Part shown: piece by piece, positions 41,487 to 48,991 of the stretch | Numbering within the stretch: position 1 is the first letter of the stretch | Layout: each line of letters starts with the position of its first letter | Origin: Stenotrophomonas maltophilia | Lineage (GTDB): Bacteria > Pseudomonadota > Gammaproteobacteria > Xanthomonadales > Xanthomonadaceae | Reading direction: 5' to 3' | Length of the DNA stretch: 64,000 bases | Assembly: GCA_002387845.1 (NCBI GenBank) | Contig: DGLB01000013.1 | Span: 1-64,000 of the forward strand | The notes under the pieces: generated by a model | Database searches by the model: none | Told to the model about the DNA's origin: nothing | Seen by the model: the letters and a program-made list of their open reading frames with translations, nothing else | Program-made: the position numbers and the translations under genes

Positions 41487-43460
41487 CTAGAACTTCATCC
41501 TCACACCACCATTCACCACAAACCCTTCCAACGGTGCCCATGCATCCACGGTCCACTGGCCATCGTCGGCGCGGCGAGGCCGCAGCATCGGGTTGTAGCC
41601 GATCTGGCGGACGTTGAGGATGTTTTCCAGGTTGAGGAACAGGCTGATTCTTCCCAGCACAATCTCCCCCAGTGCGCCCACTTCCAGATACGGGCGGCTG
41701 CGTCGACGCCAGGGATTGTCGTCAAGCGCCTGGATGCCGGTGTAGTAGGCTTCCAGGCCCACGCGGCCACGGTCGTGCTGCTCCCACATGGCAACCAGGC
41801 CTGCGCTGTGCCGGGGCGTGAGTGAGACCAGGCGGCGGCCAGCGCCTTCCTCGCCAGGCTCGCGCGCATCGGTGTAGACATAACTGCCGGTCACCGTTAT
41901 GTCCTGCCAGCGGTAGCGCAGCAGAAGCTCACTGCCACGGGTGCGGGTGACACCCTCCACGTTGACCAGTTGCACGCGTTCACCCGGGGCGGTCGCAGAT
42001 TCCACCAGGCGCACCGCATGGTCGATGTCGGATGCGAACACGCTGAGGTTCAGTTCCCAGGGGCCATGCACGTAGCCTGCATCGATGGACCCGGTCGTTG
42101 CGATCTCCGCGCGAAGGCCGGCAAGCGGCTCCAGCCGTGACAGACCGGCGGCCTCGATCTGTTCCACAAACGGCGTAGGCGCGTAGAAGCCTCTGCCGAT
42201 CGAGGCACGCAGGGTCCACTCATCTGGGCGGAACAACAGCGATACGCGGGGGCTGAAATGCCCGCCATAGGCGCTGTGGTCATCCCAACGCGCACTACCG
42301 GAAAGCGTGAGGTCCTCGCGCAGCGCCTGCTCGGCCTGCACGAACACGGCGGGCACGGTGTAGCGGTAATCAAACTGCGGGTATCGGGCGGAACGGAACC
42401 GGTCCTGCTGCGCGGCAATGCCGGCCAGCCAGCTGGTGGCACCTGCGCCGGACGCAAAGCTCACTTCCGCAAAACCGGTCTGATGGGTGTCGCTGTCCTG
42501 CTCAGGGCCATACCCGTGGTCGTGATCCGTGGACATGGCCGACGCGCGCAGCTGCAGGCGGTCGCTCTCGCGCACCGGAACGTCCACCACCGCGCCGGCG
42601 TCAAAGCGCTTCGTGCGCTGTGTGAGGGCGAACGGCTGCCCATCGGGTGCCCGTTGCCCGGGCAGCGTTCCGCCCAGGCGGCTTTCGCGCATTGCGCCTG
42701 CCGTCAGCAGTGCACGCGCGCCACTTTCCGATTCCCAGAACAGGCGCGGCCTGACCGTGGCACGCTCGTAGCCGGGAATGTCAGCCCAGCCGTCGCCATC
42801 CAGATCCTGGCGGTCCTGGCGGTGGTAACCGCCCACCACCGAAAGGCCCCAATGCTCGGCCAGCGGCCCGGCGGCGTAGCCGGTCACGTCCTGCCCGCCG
42901 CGGCTGGTGGCATTGACCAGCATTTCAGCCTCGGCAGTCTCCTTCGGCCGGCGCGATATCAGGTTCACCACGCCGCCCAACGCTGCCGGGCCGTACAACG
43001 CCGACGCGCTGCCCTTGATGATCTCAACACTGCCAAGGTCGGTCGGCGGTATCTGCAGCAGGCCAATCGACGATGACTGACCGCCGTACAGCGGCAGCCC
43101 ATCGGCCAGCAGCTGGGTATAGCGGCCGCGCATGCCCTGGATACGGATGTTTGACGCGCCCATGCCCGGCGACGTGTTCTGCACCCGCACGCCGGCCGTC
43201 TCGGCCACCAGCATGGAGACGTTGCCCGGCGACATCAGCAGCTTCTCTTCGATCTCTTCCTGCGAAACGACGTCCACCCGGATCGGCTCGTCGGAAACGC
43301 GACGCCCCGACCGGGTGGACTGCACCACCACTGCGTCCAGCTCCACGGCTTCATCGTGGTGGTCGTCGTGCGAGGCGGGCGGCTCATGCGCACTGGCAGA
43401 GGCGGCGGACAGCAGGGCGGCGCTCAGCGCCAGGGCAATCGGATGCGGCAGCAGGGTCAT
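41487..43460 (-). CDS. TonB-dependent receptor, probably metal-related
   Basis: A 657-aa outer membrane receptor. Signal peptide LPHPIALALSAALLSAASASA, then a His-rich segment HEPPASHDDHHDEAVE, a TonB box-like DAVVVQSTRSG, the plug (NIRIQGMRGRYTQLLADGLP, GSASALYGPAALGGVVNLIS) and the barrel to a C-terminal Phe (GGVRMKF). The His-rich mature N-terminus and the neighbouring MerR regulator and CDF exporter suggest a metal or metal-chelate substrate. Its promoter has MerR-type spacing. Control by metal excess would be the reverse of what is known for ordinary TonB uptake systems, so the true substrate and sense need testing. Confidence 0.9.
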   Translation of the reverse strand: MTLLPHPIALALSAALLSAASASAHEPPASHDDHHDEAVELDAVVVQSTRSGRRVSDEPIRVDVVSQEEIEEKLLMSPGNVSMLVAETAGVRVQNTSPGMGASNIRIQGMRGRYTQLLADGLPLYGGQSSSIGLLQIPPTDLGSVEIIKGSASALYGPAALGGVVNLISRRPKETAEAEMLVNATSRGGQDVTGYAAGPLAEHWGLSVVGGYHRQDRQDLDGDGWADIPGYERATVRPRLFWESESGARALLTAGAMRESRLGGTLPGQRAPDGQPFALTQRTKRFDAGAVVDVPVRESDRLQLRASAMSTDHDHGYGPEQDSDTHQTGFAEVSFASGAGATSWLAGIAAQQDRFRSARYPQFDYRYTVPAVFVQAEQALREDLTLSGSARWDDHSAYGGHFSPRVSLLFRPDEWTLRASIGRGFYAPTPFVEQIEAAGLSRLEPLAGLRAEIATTGSIDAGYVHGPWELNLSVFASDIDHAVRLVESATAPGERVQLVNVEGVTRTRGSELLLRYRWQDITVTGSYVYTDAREPGEEGAGRRLVSLTPRHSAGLVAMWEQHDRGRVGLEAYYTGIQALDDNPWRRRSRPYLEVGALGEIVLGRISLFLNLENILNVRQIGYNPMLRPRRADDGQWTVDAWAPLEGFVVNGGVRMKF

Positions 43461-43505
43461 GGGTCGTCAGGGCGGCAAGGCCGCGCGGTGGCGAAGTAGC
43501 CCGGC

Positions 43506-43536
43506 GTTGTAAACCTTGATGCGGCTACAAGGTCAA
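43506..43536 (-). promoter_or_regulatory. MerR-type promoter of the TonB receptor gene
   Basis: On the minus strand: -35 TTGACC (43536-43531), 19-bp spacer containing CCTTG...CAAGG, -10 TACAAC (43511-43506). The overlong spacer with a dyad is typical of MerR-regulated promoters. It overlaps the merR stop codon region. Confidence 0.7.
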
Positions 43537-43943
43537 GCGCCAGGCTGCGGCTGAAGCGCTTCCAGCACCCTGCAATCGGCTACGCGGCCGCCTGGACAAT
43601 TACCGATCATCCGCTCCAGTTCGCCCTGCAGCGCCCGCAGATCCTGGATCCGCCGTGTGATGTCCGCGATGTGCGCTTTCACCACATCGTCCACCGAACT
43701 GCACTCGTGCTCCCGCTGTTCACCAAAGGCAATCAACTCGCGGATCTGTTCGATGGAGAAGCCAAGTTCGCGGGCCCGGCGCACGAACGACAAACGCCGC
43801 TGGTCCTGGGCGCCGTAATAGCGGTAGTTGCCCTCCGACCGCAGCGGCGGCTGCAGCAGGCCGATCTTTTCGTAATAGCGGATGGTCTCGGCCTTGGTGC
43901 CGGTCTGGCGGGCCAACTGGCCGATGGTGAGGTGGCTGGGCAT
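43533..43943 (-). CDS. MerR-family metal-responsive regulator
   Basis: A 136-aa regulator. MerR helix-turn-helix LTIGQLARQTGTKAETIRYYE, wing and long dimerisation helix are present, with Cys81 (HECSSVDDVV), Cys116 and Cys124 (NCPGGRVADC). This three-Cys layout is that of CadR/PbrR/CueR-type heavy-metal sensors, most like CadR or PbrR. Start ATG 43943. It sits between a divergent exporter promoter and the TonB gene, both with 19-bp spacers, so it probably activates both when the metal binds. The metal (Cd, Pb, Zn or Co) is not determinable here. Confidence 0.9.
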   Translation of the reverse strand: MPSHLTIGQLARQTGTKAETIRYYEKIGLLQPPLRSEGNYRYYGAQDQRRLSFVRRARELGFSIEQIRELIAFGEQREHECSSVDDVVKAHIADITRRIQDLRALQGELERMIGNCPGGRVADCRVLEALQPQPGA

Positions 43944-43947
43944 GGGC

Positions 43948-43978
43948 TTGACCTTGTAGGGGCTACAGGGTTGATAAC
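43948..43978 (+). promoter_or_regulatory. MerR-type promoter of the CDF exporter gene
   Basis: -35 TTGACC (43948-43953), 19-bp spacer with dyad CCTTGTAG / CTACAGGG (43952-43970), -10 GATAAC (43973-43978). Five bases from the merR start, so it also covers the regulator's own start region. Confidence 0.8.
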
Positions 43979-44027
43979 GGCTGTCCCACCTCTTTTCAAG
44001 CCCGGGCTGACCTGGCGGGAGACTCCG

Positions 44028-44654
44028 ATGGACCACTGCTGCGGCCACAAGCGCCAGGAACTGGAAGCGCTGGCCCTTCACAGTGCGCAGCGGCGCGTAC
44101 TGGTGGCGGTGCTGATCATCAACCTGGCGATGTTCTTCATCGAGTTCGGCGCGGGCATCGTGGCGCGCTCCAGTGCCCTGCAGGCCGATGCCGTGGACAT
44201 GCTGGGCGACGCGATCGTGTACGGCCTGAGCCTGTGGGCGGTGAATCGCGGGGCGCGCTGGGAGGCCGGTGCAGCCCTGGCCAAGGGGCTGTTGATCCTG
44301 GCCTTCTTCGTCTTCATCGTGGTGGAGGTGGTCAGCAAACTGGTCCACGGCGTGCCACCTTCCAGCGGCTTGATGCTGGGGTTCGGAGCCCTCGCGCTGG
44401 TGGCCAATCTGGTGTGCCTGGCATTGCTGTGGCGGTTCCGCGCACTCAACATCAACATGAAAAGCACTTTCGAGTGCTCCCGCAATGACGTTGCCGCCAA
44501 CATCGGTGTACTGGTGGCTGCCGGTGGCGTTGCGCTCACCGGAAGCGGCTGGCCGGACATTGCAGCGGGCGCGGTGATTGCGCTGTTGTTCCTGAAATCT
44601 GCGCTGGGGGTGATTGGGGAGGCATGGCCTGCGTGGCGTGCGGCGGCGAAGTAG
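44028..44654 (+). CDS. Short CDF-family cation exporter
   Basis: A 208-aa CDF family member, about two-thirds of the usual 300 because the C-terminal cytosolic domain is absent. Membrane helices II and V carry the metal-site patterns LQADAVDMLGDAIVYGLSL and FECSRNDVAANIGVL, corresponding to the usual HxxxD and HxxxD/DxxxD with substitution of His by Asp or Cys. The N-terminus has adjacent Cys (MDHCCGHK). It exports divalent metal by proton exchange across the inner membrane. The start has GGGAG 8 nt upstream. Controlled by the divergent MerR-type promoter. Confidence 0.88.
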   Translation: MDHCCGHKRQELEALALHSAQRRVLVAVLIINLAMFFIEFGAGIVARSSALQADAVDMLGDAIVYGLSLWAVNRGARWEAGAALAKGLLILAFFVFIVVEVVSKLVHGVPPSSGLMLGFGALALVANLVCLALLWRFRALNINMKSTFECSRNDVAANIGVLVAAGGVALTGSGWPDIAAGAVIALLFLKSALGVIGEAWPAWRAAAK

Positions 44655-44833
44655 GAAAGGGATGGGGGAGTGCCCTTCTGGGCAGGAGCGGACGCTGTGT
44701 GGTGACACACTTGGCGCTGCAGTGCAATCGTTTGCCGGAAAGCGAGCGGGCCACTTACGATGGCTACATCGGCGCGGAGAGTTACGCCCCGCTGCCCATT
44801 CCGTAAGCCATCCGACCTGTTGGAGACCCCCCC

Positions 44834-45073
44834 ATGCCGCACGTTGCCGTCAAGCTCTACGCGGGCAAGTCCGAAGAAGAAAAGCAGCGCATCGCCGACG
44901 CAATGACGCAGGCCCTCAAGGATGCCATCGGGTCGACCACCGAATCGGTGTCCGTCTCCATTGAAGATGTGCAGCCGTCAGCGTGGATGGGCGAGGTCTT
45001 CGAGAAGGACATCGTCAGGAACAAGCACCTGCTGTACAAGCGACCGGGTTATGCCGACATCCCGGAAGGTTAA
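44834..45073 (+). CDS. Tautomerase family protein (4-oxalocrotonate tautomerase-like)
   Basis: A 79-aa tautomerase. Catalytic Pro1 after Met removal (MPHVAVKLYAGKSEEEKQRIADAMTQAL), with the helix and strand order of the PptA/4-OT family; Trp and Phe positions GEVFEKDI fit PptA. It catalyses keto-enol or related isomerisation; the physiological substrate is not known. GGAGAC lies 10 nt upstream. A REP-like element starts at the stop codon. Confidence 0.88.
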   Translation: MPHVAVKLYAGKSEEEKQRIADAMTQALKDAIGSTTESVSVSIEDVQPSAWMGEVFEKDIVRNKHLLYKRPGYADIPEG

Positions 45074-45123
45074 AATGGGGTCAGGTGCAGTTAAATAAGA
45101 ACTTAACTGCACCCGTCCCCATT
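45072..45123. repeat. REP-like imperfect palindrome A (AATGGGG... type)
   Basis: AATGGGGTCAGGTGCAGTT (45074 on) pairs with AACTGCACCCGTCCCCATT (to 45123) around an A/T-rich loop. It shares the pattern of elements at 45725-45820 and 58843-58895. Palindromes of this type travel with RAYT transposases in related genomes; no such gene is present here. Confidence 0.8.
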
Positions 45124-45482
45124 CTTCCCGCGTCCTTATTCTTCCCGTCCCCATTCTTCCATGGGGTATTCCCCTCGTCGCCAAGGACCGGTCTGGCTGG
45201 CAAAGCAGCCAATGCGACCCGGCTCAGGTCGCCTCGCCCTAATGGGCAATGGTGTACTGGCACCTACTTCACGATGATTGGGAAAGGCTGAATGCGCGAC
45301 TCTTGCGCATGTCATTAGCCTGCCCGCGAAAGTGCGCCTATCTGCCTTGTCGCTCTGCTGCGTCAGGCTTAGCATTGACCCGGCCCGATCAACTGCCGCT
45401 TGGCGTACAGTTTGGTAGAGGTAGGCTGATCGGACTGTTCTACGGGTATTTGCAACGCAGGTTTAGAACTCAACATTGGATA
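45124..45482. other. Intergenic region without supported gene
   Basis: No ORF with a ribosome site or recognisable protein; TTCTTCC-like repeated pyrimidine stretch at 45122-45160 and a few short ORFs in both strands. It may hold remnants. Confidence 0.4.
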
Positions 45483-45629
45483 ATGAGGAGAGCATCTGTG
45501 GGCATCAAGCCAGGTCCAAAGCGGATCGCAAAATCTACCGGTAAGCCAGATAGGCGGCAGCGCGACAACAAAGATATTCCCGGAAACACCCGCACCCTCA
45601 AACCCCACAAGCACAAGAAGGGAGATTGA
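45483..45629 (+). CDS. Small basic 48-aa ORF
   Basis: A 48-aa Lys/Arg-rich peptide from ATG 45483, MRRASVGIKPGPKRIAKSTG, ending KPHKHKKGD. It is basic enough to bind nucleic acid, but has no recognised family. No strong ribosome site. Followed by a perfect 13-bp hairpin. Moderate doubt. Confidence 0.4.
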   Translation: MRRASVGIKPGPKRIAKSTGKPDRRQRDNKDIPGNTRTLKPHKHKKGD

Positions 45630-45660
45630 GCGAGAGCTGCGTGTGGAGGTTCTTCGAAAG

Positions 45661-45690
45661 TGGTGTCGGCCAAGGCATTGGCCGACACCA
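45661..45690. other. Perfect 13-bp hairpin
   Basis: TGGTGTCGGCCAA (45661-45673), loop GGCA, TTGGCCGACACCA (45678-45690). No T-run, so an RNA structure or binding site rather than a clear terminator. Confidence 0.65.
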
Positions 45691-45724
45691 CGGCGGGACG
45701 GCGCACTGAGGCTACACAGTCGGG

Positions 45725-45820
45725 CGCAAATGGGGTCACGCAAATGGGGTCACGCAAATGGGGTCAGGTGCTGTTAAATACGCAAATGGGGTCAAGCATT
45801 TAACTGCACCCGTCCCATTT
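45725..45820. repeat. REP-like element B with phased 14-bp CGCAAATGGGGTCA repeats
   Basis: CGCAAATGGGGTCA occurs at 45725, 45739 and 45753 head to tail and again at 45781, exactly two unit lengths after the third. The last copies run into GGTGCTGTTAAATA and TTTAACTGCACCCGTCCCAT, which form the inverted partner of a REP-like palindrome (compare elements A and C). Confidence 0.85.
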
Positions 45821-45883
45821 TTCTCCCATTGCAGGCGTTCGTTGCGCCGCAAGTGCATGTTGATAAGGAAGCGGAGGGAAGCG

Positions 45884-46306
45884 TTGGACATCACTGAACG
45901 CATCAAGCAAGAGCGTGGAAGCGATACGATCGCCGGAATACTTCCTGGTGCTGCCTCAGCATCCGTGACCGACGTTGCGAGCAGCTTTGGACTGCTGAAC
46001 TCACCGGAGTGCTACGAAGAGATTGATGCGGCTGAGGCAGCTAAAGTCCTGGAAAGCGTCCTTCATAGGGACATGGCCTATAAGGTCGAAATCATGCCGA
46101 TTTCCCTTGCACGTGAGCTTTCGGAAGAGTTTGTAGCGGTGTTCGCTGACAGCAACGCGCGCTTCTTCACTAATGGTGAGTGGGGGCGCCCAATGGGGAC
46201 GCTTGGTGTGGGGTGGACTCCAGTCACGTCCGCAACATTCGACACTGGTGTATTAGTCGTGTCTGATCAGACGGTTGGCTGCGTCTGGTGCATGGACGAG
46301 GATTGA
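45884..46306 (+). CDS. Hypothetical protein with TTG start
   Basis: A 140-aa protein of unknown family: DITERIKQERGSDTIAGILPGA, ARELSEEFVAVFADSNARFF, TGVLVVSDQTVGCVWCMDED. Start TTG at 45884 is supported by GGAGGGAA 5-11 nt upstream, better than the ATG at 45857. Cytosolic, no motif. It lies at the left edge of the defence-type island and could be an immunity-type or regulatory protein, on context alone. Confidence 0.6.
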   Translation: MDITERIKQERGSDTIAGILPGAASASVTDVASSFGLLNSPECYEEIDAAEAAKVLESVLHRDMAYKVEIMPISLARELSEEFVAVFADSNARFFTNGEWGRPMGTLGVGWTPVTSATFDTGVLVVSDQTVGCVWCMDED

Positions 46307-46575
46307 GACTGCGCTGGGGCGAGTGTTCGCTTCTGTCGAAAGCGGACTTTGACCAAAAGTTGTCAGGAACGGCCACCCAATGGCGGCCGGGCCCACCTAC
46401 GTCACTCAGACCTCGGACGCGTGAATCTGGGCAATGGCCGGAACCTGGCCCAGCCACCAGTTTGGATCCGCTCTTCCATTGCTGATGGTGCCGTCCCGCT
46501 GCACGCAGTGACGCGCATCGCAACCGGCTTCGCTCAACTCACGGGAAGCACGACTCAGTGACTGGTCCGTGATCT
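46307..46575. other. Intergenic region without gene
   Basis: No supported gene. On the minus strand an in-frame run SLSRASRELSEAGCDARHCV is open for about 70 codons after the stop of the 731-aa gene, a possible decayed extension or chance. Confidence 0.3.
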
Positions 46576-48771
46576 TTAGCTTTCCGTAGACCGTTTGGCG
46601 TGGAACTCTTCGACCTCGTCCCACGTCATCTTGATCGCTATGGCTCTAGCCGCAGACATATCCAAAACATATACCTCAACACTTGGGTCCTCTACCGGAC
46701 TGCCGAGATTAAGCGGCCAATCCATCGGGCCAGTTCCGATCGTCCCGTCTTGCGCGAACAGTACAGCTGGATGCTGGACTCCAGACTCAAACATGGCCCT
46801 CACACCAGATTTCAGGTAGTCCCAATCGACTTGGGTGTGAAACGGTGCCCGCACGGTGTGCAGGACCCTAGGAATGATCGAGTCAATGCCTGGCAGAACC
46901 ACGGAAGTAAAGGACTCAAGTAGTCTTTGATCATCGAGCTTGGCGGTGAGTGAGCCGACACTCTCACCGTAGTTCTTCGCCTCACCGTCATCCAGTCCTA
47001 CAAGTTCCACCAAATCCAGAAACGGAGCGGATCTGAACGATTTTCCTTGACTACCATCCGCTTGCTTTAGCGCGAACTCCAGAATTCGACGAGCACTGTT
47101 CGCTGCCTCTGTAGCAGCCGGCCCCGCATAAGGCTCAGCGGCACCATCCTCTATCAAGTCGAATACAAGTGCGTTGGAGAACCCCATCTCAAAACATGCC
47201 TGATGAGCAGGGTGATCCGAGCCAATCAGATCAAGTGCAACCCAGTCGACTAGCTCATGGAGTCTCTCCAGTCGCTGTTCTGATCTGTTTGATAGCGTCG
47301 GCATCGGCTCTACCACATCTATGCTGGCATTGGACATCTGCAGCATCTCGACCCCATACCTCACCGCTTCAAGCTGCGACCACTCGAGCATAGGTTCAAT
47401 CACCACGGCATGCTGGTGGCTCTGCGATGAGCTATGTGCGGCAATGCCGAGGTCACCAAGAGCACGTCCCACGGCAAAAGCCTCTTCACAGCCAATCAGG
47501 CCATTCGGAAATGGCGATCCAGCTGTAAGGTTGGACACTAAGGTCATTCCCACTACGGGATCAGTCCAGTCCAGTTGGCTGGCGGAAATGAAGGGCATGT
47601 AGTTCTGGCGGACTGCAGGATTTGCTACACACTCCCGGGCGTAGCGCCCCAGGCTTCCCCAGAAATCGAACCGAACGGGCACAGCCCTCTGCCTTAGCCC
47701 GTGAGCCTTAACCGCCCACAGAAGATCGCTTTCAAACCCTGTTTCAAAACTTTCGCGCAGCAGAGTGAGTGCCGTTCTGGCAATGTCATAGAGTGACCGG
47801 GGTGCGCTGCCTGACTCAACACTAGAGCGGAAGTACCGCGTAGCCTCTGAAGAGCGCTGTGGCAGACCATTGTCAGTGGCCCATGCTGACATCGCGTAGG
47901 GATCCACGGTGGTCAGTGTCAAGCACCAGCAACCCGAGCCGTACGCTCCGGCGTCGCGCCACAACATCATGAAACCATGCGCCCCAGTGTGATCGCCCTC
48001 TCGTACAATCATTTCCATTGCTGTGAGTACGATCCTGGGAGGGTACCGACTGGCATCATCAACGCCCCCCAAGTCAGCAGCACCGCATCCTTCCTCATCA
48101 TCTGAACAGCAGGTTTCACTGTCCTTGGGCCGAAGGTAGAGATCGATGGACGGCAGTGCCTCACCGGGCAAGCACAGAGCACCAGTCAGGTGCCAAGCCT
48201 CGGGGATCTCGACTGCTAGGCGAAAGCCGCTCGTCGCCGGGGCGATCTTTAGGCCTAGGTACTGTTTTCCCGACCAAACGTTCATGTTCCCAACGGCATG
48301 TGTCAGCAGCGGTGACCAGTTCGCAGCGACAACGACAAATAGGACGTCGTAAGTGCCGAGAAACGGTGCCGCGTTCCGGAGCTCCTGCTCGTACCCTGCA
48401 AGCTCGGTGAGAGTCTGTCGCTCAGTATCCGTGGCCCGCTTGACCTCGAAGACCACCAGTGTCCTTGTCTCTTGGTTGAAGCAAAGGATATCCGGCCGGA
48501 GGACCTCGCCGGTCGTCAAGGATATGCTTGTGTCAACCGAGATGATCTCAAGTGAACCCAGATGCTCCAGCACATTGGCAGCCGCAGCCGCGGAAGCTCT
48601 GCGGGAAAAGTGGTCGATGCCAAAAGCCGGAAGGAAGTTCTCTTGGCTTCCCATCGCAGCTAGTGCGGTGACGCTATCGCGCCCATCGATCTCATCAAGC
48701 AGCCGTCCATCCTGAATCTGCGTAACCAGCCACCTGACAACATCAGACTCCAAGTCGAACTTCCTGGCCAT
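46576..48771 (-). CDS. 731-aa protein with N-terminal PD-(D/E)XK-like nuclease signature, defence island
   Basis: Family not recognised. D94 in LRPDILCFN followed by E109-V-K111 in LVVFEVKRATD matches the PD-(D/E)XK nuclease core (PD...ExK). Upstream FGIDHFSRRASAAAAANVLE may be the helix that precedes it. The remaining 600 residues are mixed helical, with a Cys cluster (SETCCSDDEEGCGAADLGG, about 220-240) that could bind metal and many short hydrophobic strands. It is divergent from the OLD-family nuclease gene, sharing a 220-bp promoter region. The codon use is A/T-richer than the core genes. A DNA-cutting role in defence is inferred from motif and company. Confidence 0.72.
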   Translation of the reverse strand: MARKFDLESDVVRWLVTQIQDGRLLDEIDGRDSVTALAAMGSQENFLPAFGIDHFSRRASAAAAANVLEHLGSLEIISVDTSISLTTGEVLRPDILCFNQETRTLVVFEVKRATDTERQTLTELAGYEQELRNAAPFLGTYDVLFVVVAANWSPLLTHAVGNMNVWSGKQYLGLKIAPATSGFRLAVEIPEAWHLTGALCLPGEALPSIDLYLRPKDSETCCSDDEEGCGAADLGGVDDASRYPPRIVLTAMEMIVREGDHTGAHGFMMLWRDAGAYGSGCWCLTLTTVDPYAMSAWATDNGLPQRSSEATRYFRSSVESGSAPRSLYDIARTALTLLRESFETGFESDLLWAVKAHGLRQRAVPVRFDFWGSLGRYARECVANPAVRQNYMPFISASQLDWTDPVVGMTLVSNLTAGSPFPNGLIGCEEAFAVGRALGDLGIAAHSSSQSHQHAVVIEPMLEWSQLEAVRYGVEMLQMSNASIDVVEPMPTLSNRSEQRLERLHELVDWVALDLIGSDHPAHQACFEMGFSNALVFDLIEDGAAEPYAGPAATEAANSARRILEFALKQADGSQGKSFRSAPFLDLVELVGLDDGEAKNYGESVGSLTAKLDDQRLLESFTSVVLPGIDSIIPRVLHTVRAPFHTQVDWDYLKSGVRAMFESGVQHPAVLFAQDGTIGTGPMDWPLNLGSPVEDPSVEVYVLDMSAARAIAIKMTWDEVEEFHAKRSTES

Positions 48772-48991
48772 CTAGGCACACTCCGCAAAAATCTATTGAT
48801 CTGGACCTGCACGCTAGGCGGTCTCAGGCCCAAGGCTGCTGGTACCTGAAGTCCTCACTGGCAGGGCTCGCCACTTCTCAGACTCTCACATTTGTATATA
48901 TATTCGTGCTATCGCTCCAGGGTACGGTCGGCCCTGACATCCTAGCGGCCAGTCAAAACAACCATGGAATAGGCGACACAGGGGGTGCCAG
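48772..48991. promoter_or_regulatory. Shared divergent promoter region of the defence block
   Basis: A 220-bp A/T-rich region between the divergent nuclease and the OLD-family gene. TTGTATATATATTC around 48897-48910 offers -10-like elements for both directions. No clear operator palindrome seen. Confidence 0.4.

Noticed and set aside
44624..44806. Short plus-strand frame after the CDF exporter gene
   Set aside because: Its first part overlaps the exporter gene in another frame; the tail SERATYDGYIGAESYAPL could be a gene remnant, but nothing supports it.
45725..45794. Possible CRISPR array
   Set aside because: Repeats are 14 bp, the first three directly adjacent without spacers, and no cas gene is near; it is a REP-like element.
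46406..46624. Short minus-strand frame continuing after the 731-aa gene region
   Set aside because: No ribosome site or recognisable family; could be decayed coding DNA but unsupported.
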